Of a stretch of 64,000 bases of DNA, positions 60,501 through 64,000 are shown piece by piece. The position numbers were made by a program, and so were the translations under genes. The notes under the pieces were generated by a model. It made no database searches. It was not told where the DNA came from and saw only the letters and a program-made list of their open reading frames with translations. Origin of the DNA: Bugulina stolonifera (lineage: Eukaryota; Bryozoa; Gymnolaemata; Cheilostomatida; Bugulidae); the NCBI GenBank assembly GCA_935421135.1, contig OW285189.1, forward strand, positions 5,973,072 through 6,037,071, in the 5' to 3' direction. Position 1 is the first letter of the stretch. The number at the start of each line of letters is the position of its first letter.

Positions 60501-61675
60501 TCTCTTATATACTCGTATCCTATTAAACCTCATTCTGGAGGGAGATAGATTTGATTGAACTACCAAATCAAAATAACTAAAATACTTGTCTGCAATATTA
60601 GCTGCTAAAAGACTTTTACATGTAGTTACAACTATGATAATTAGAAATATATAAATTGTTTTTGTACTACTCAAGTAGCTTACTTAAGCTAAGGACATTC
60701 TTGTGGAATACAATCAGTAATAGTATGGAAGTGACTAGCTGGAACTTTGCCAAAGTCATTTTAAGCTCACAAGATCCTAGCCAAAGACTCACAAAAGTAA
60801 GTTACAAGAAAGGTACTAAAACTCACCGTTTTCACTGAGACCTCCAACACGAGCAGGAGCATCCTTCTGTCCTACTGTAACCTGCCCATCTTTCACCACA
60901 ACTGGAGTTGTCTTCACACAGGTGGGTAATTCGCCAATCCAAGTAGTTTTCTTACAGTAGAGGGAGCCACTGCCCCCCTGCTGGGTATAGCCCTTCTTAC
61001 ATTGATACTGTATAGTTGTGCCATGTTGGTGTTTGGTACGGCTAGCGTTTAGCTTAGTGTATGCAACTTCGGGTGGCTTTGAGCAATAGAATTCTAAATA
61101 AATAGGAAAAAACAGGTGAGTCTTACGCAATACTGAGCAATGAAGCAATTCAAGCCGTACAGAGGAAGTACATCAATCATAAGAAACAAGGATTAGCAGA
61201 CGACTAAGCAGTCAACTAATAGACAATGTCAGGGATAACAAACTAGTATCTATATCTATGAAATGAGGTGAATCACTGTGTCCGTGTGTCGTACTAGTAG
61301 TAACTACAGCAGACATGTTCAACCCGTGCCACTCTGACATAGCAACATACCAGAGAGGGCCTGTGCAGACCATCAATCTTCTGCAAGGGTAGCTATCACC
61401 AGAAGCCAATTAAAATATTTATAATGACCCAATTAACTAGTCCAGGTAGAAGTGTTCTCTCTGCCTGTACTAGCTGCATGGTGGGGGAACAGAAAGCTTA
61501 CCAGGTTCCTGGCAGCTGGTGTACTGCCATGTAGCATTAGCATTGCACTGAGCTAGCAAAGTACCCATGGGGGCTAACCCATCGTTACACTTGTAGTGCA
61601 TTGTACTGCCATAGGTTGTCTGTGTAGGTGAGTCATATTGAGCATCGGGAATGGACGGAGCTCCACAGTCAACAA
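57599..61675 (-). CDS. Sushi (CCP) domain single-pass membrane receptor, 3' part
   Basis: Three exons are visible: 61502-61675, 60827-61093 and 57599-58377. All splice in phase 1, as is usual for shuffled extracellular domains. The first two each encode one sushi domain with four cysteines: DCGAPSIPDAQYDS ... YKCNDG ... AQCNANATW ... SCQEP, and YCSKPPEV ... YQCKKGY ... LYCKKTTWIG ... PTCVK. A short stalk leads to a membrane helix (IVAGVVTAVLLTAILIVTVL) and a basic stop, RKRYKR. The tail of about 225 residues is rich in His and Pro, with tyrosine motifs NEYAKS, QNYVPD, REYLGDF, RPYEAV and HIYQPLEHIYEEP. Upstream exons, including the signal peptide, are outside the window. The family identity beyond sushi receptor is unknown to me, so I give no symbol. 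Confidence 0.85.
58828..59111. mobile_element. hAT-like MITE, 284 bp
   Basis: Perfect 15-bp inverted ends CAGGGCTGTAACAAC. They are flanked by a perfect 8-bp duplication CCTACATG (58820-58827 and 59112-59119). C-A-G-G ends and an 8-bp duplication are typical of hAT. The interior is moderately GC-rich and non-coding (GGGGGGCAAGGTGGGC near the left end). Confidence 0.88.
59492..59636 (+). other. Possible promoter and short first exon inside the sushi-receptor intron
   Basis: An E-box CACGTG (59492-59497) and a TATA box TATAAATA (59514-59521) precede an ATG at 59550 by about 35 bases. The ORF is 28 codons (MAKSGSTTYSFLKDDLIEVL ...) and contains a donor-like CAG/GTGTTT at 59614. I found no continuing exon and no known relative, so this could be chance. 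Confidence 0.2.
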
Positions 61676-64000
61676 CTAAAAATAAACAAGTAATACTCAG
61701 AAGATGGGCCTGCATACGTGTAATGGACATATTAGACGGTACATTAACTATAACACTGTCAGTAGGAGTCATCAGTTCTGTCTCATTAACGGGGAGAAGT
61801 CACGTACCATGGGCAGTTATTTCCTGTCACATGGTTAGTCACCGATTGACCAGTTTTATTCAGCAGAAGAATGTTCAGTGCCGAAGCTCAAAGTAATTGA
61901 ATGTTTGAAATGCAACACTCTGAATTGTCATCCACCAAAATAGATATTTTACTGTTTTATGGCTGCCTGCCTCACACATAGAAAATCACACATGTATGAC
62001 TATGTGTACTAGATTATATGTAAAAATACTAATGTATCGTTTAATGCTACAGGCATAAAAAGTCCTTCGTATATGTTGTGTATTGTTACATCATAACTAG
62101 AGAATGATAGATGGGGGAGAAACAATTAGCCAACTACAGCCAGTTGTCAAGTCTGTGAATTATGAGCCTGGAACAAAGACTGCCATTGTTGTGGATTTTT
62201 TGGAAAGCAAATTATTGGGACAGTTGTGTAATTTTGTTTACCATACAATACGAAGAGAGAAGCCTACTGCAGACACATTGCAAATATCAGTTCTTGAGTG
62301 TACAAAGTGTGAAATATAAGCACCTATTGTATCCTTGCCTCTAAGCCCAATTTTTTGAAATACCGATATAGCAGACCGAAACAGAACAACAGACATAGAA
62401 ATTACATAGTCATGATGTACAAGTGTTAAGAGTAGGTAGATAGATCACCATTAGATATATTTATATTACAGGTTTGTGATATATCCAGCCTTGTTATTCA
62501 TGGGGGTAAAATAACTCATTATCTGTGTTTATTGCGTTATTCAAGATTATGGTAATCAGGTATTATATAGAATTTTTACAATCTTGATATATTAGCCAGT
62601 CTAAGTAGCCACAAGCACCCTTGTCTGTGACAATAACAAGAGTGAAGTTGGACAAGGCCCCCATTACTTTACTATAGGCCATTAGCTAACTTACAGTAAT
62701 ATATCCATATTCTACCATGTATGGCAATTATGCTTCAACAATGTTTTCCAATATCACTTAGTGGCTTGACACATCACACATAAGTGTATATTGGGCCATT
62801 TGTTAGTTTCGAGCATTTATAATAATATACAAGTATTAATTCTACGATAATATTAAATTGTTATACATGAAAATAGTAAACTTTGTTGTTCTACTTGCAT
62901 ATGCAAGTCACACCTTCATAAGGTGATTTTAAGCAAAGCAGAATAATAAATGCATATTTTTGTCAAATATTTTGTAATAAAATTCTCATCAAATTGAAAC
63001 CTTACAAAAATATAACAGCTTTTTGGAAATTTGCTCAATTTTAGTGCAGCTTGATTGTTTTGTACTTCTTCAGCTATGTTGACAAACCCACTAGTTATGT
63101 TAGGTTACAATGTGAAGGGAAAAATTTGAATATAGGAGTAATTTGTCAAATTTCACACCAAAGTAAGTACACGCTAGACATTAGGTAGAGGCATTGTCAT
63201 GGTCTAATAAAATAATTATGATTAATTATATATAAGAGAGAGTGACAAAAGGAAGACAGATAGCCGCAGAAAAAACAGTTGCTAACTTCTCATGAACTCA
63301 GCTATATTGACTATACACTCTACCTGCAGGTACCTGCTGATAAGCCCATGTGCTAATACAATGTACATGTACTGTATTACTACTAGTGCATGTAACTGAG
63401 ATGGATTTAGAATAATACAGACTACTAGACACCATATGCAGGTACTCGTTTATAAGCCCATATGCTTTAGCGAAACATATGGTAGGCCTAGTAACAGACA
63501 TTCAAACCCTCGGATACTACATCTAGATACTGCTAATACAATAAATGAATAAATAGAAATAAGCCTATCAATGGTAACCCAACAATTATTTGACAATAAT
63601 GATACAGGACACAAAAATCGAATATACAGTTTGATACACGTTGGTGAGTGACTGAAGGAGATGGCGGTATAATAATGGATGTCTACAGACTAACGTGCTG
63701 TGAGTGTGATGAGCAAGGAGAGGAGGAACTGAAGGCCTGTAATTACATAACTTTAGTATAACTATATTTATAGCCATTATCACAATGTGTGATCTATCTA
63801 GAACATCTCCACACATCTGACACCCGTTTAATTGAGCACCATTAGAATGAAGTAGGGACGTCCCAAATGTCAGCACACACCTCTCTTCATATAAAATAAA
63901 AAAGACTAGGAACTAAGGCTAAGACGTTAATGCACATCTGTGTTGGACTATAACAAACCCCTTTAGACTAGTGTTACATAATCAAGTGCCAGCCAACTTT
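61676..64000. other. Right end of the window, no firm gene
   Basis: Probably upstream intron of the sushi receptor. Small open frames at 62104-62319 (plus, 71 codons) and 63586-63876 (minus) have no recognised motif. No further sushi exon was found, although sushi exons are short and cysteine patterns would show. The DNA is AT-rich. Confidence 0.5.

Larger units (their letters stand above)
58378..60826 (-). other. Intron before the membrane exon of the sushi receptor
   Basis: A 2.4-kb AT-rich intron carrying a hAT-like MITE (58828-59111) and an isolated TATA-like promoter with a short ORF (59492-59636). No other exon was recognised on either strand. Confidence 0.5.

Overview
The window is animal nuclear DNA. 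Its genes have many small exons, GT-AG introns and AT-rich introns crowded with transposons and minisatellites. It encodes typical metazoan proteins, including a TIKI-type Wnt protease and a sushi-domain membrane receptor. The compact layout, the abundance of the palindrome TACATGTA and the protein divergence suggest an early-branching invertebrate. A demosponge is my best guess, but the sequence alone does not prove it. I rebuilt all gene models by hand from splice sites and reading-frame phase; family names rest on remembered protein similarity.

Layout, left to right. (1) 631-4869, minus: the first two coding exons of a phosphatidylserine synthase (PTDSS1 type); the rest lies off the left edge. 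(2) A 277-bp head-to-head promoter (4870-5146). (3) 5147-31045, plus: HEATR4, about 25 exons and 1,307 codons. Its introns carry most of the mobile DNA: a 1.1-kb foldback element (6084-7220), a hAT-like MITE (9393-9699), a 5.2-kb foldback element with a perfect 10-bp target duplication (10766-15925), a minisatellite made of 5' splice sites (17531-17870), and a complete LTR retrotransposon in antisense (21477-26604) whose only gene is a long gag-like ORF. (4) 32997-46052, plus: a TIKI/TRABD2 metalloprotease in nine exons, with a tRNA-derived SINE in intron 3. (5) 47038-49105, minus: IQCK, convergent with TRABD2. (6) 52344-52571, plus: intronless ANAPC13, followed after only 48 bp by (7) CIR1 (52620-57028), ending in an RS domain built from a 27-bp repeat. 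(8) 57599-61675, minus: the 3' part of a sushi-domain single-pass receptor with a tyrosine-rich tail; upstream exons are not in the window.

The genes look like unrelated housekeeping and signalling neighbours: lipid synthesis, Wnt inhibition, anaphase-promoting complex, splicing or Notch co-repression, and a cell-surface receptor. The most unusual items are the gag-only retrotransposon (intact LTRs, tRNA-Leu primer site and polypurine tract; no protease, reverse transcriptase or integrase; two C2H2-like fingers in place of a CCHC knuckle), the large foldback element with 50-bp tandem repeats in both arms, and the ANAPC13-CIR1 pair whose spacing suggests one shared transcript.
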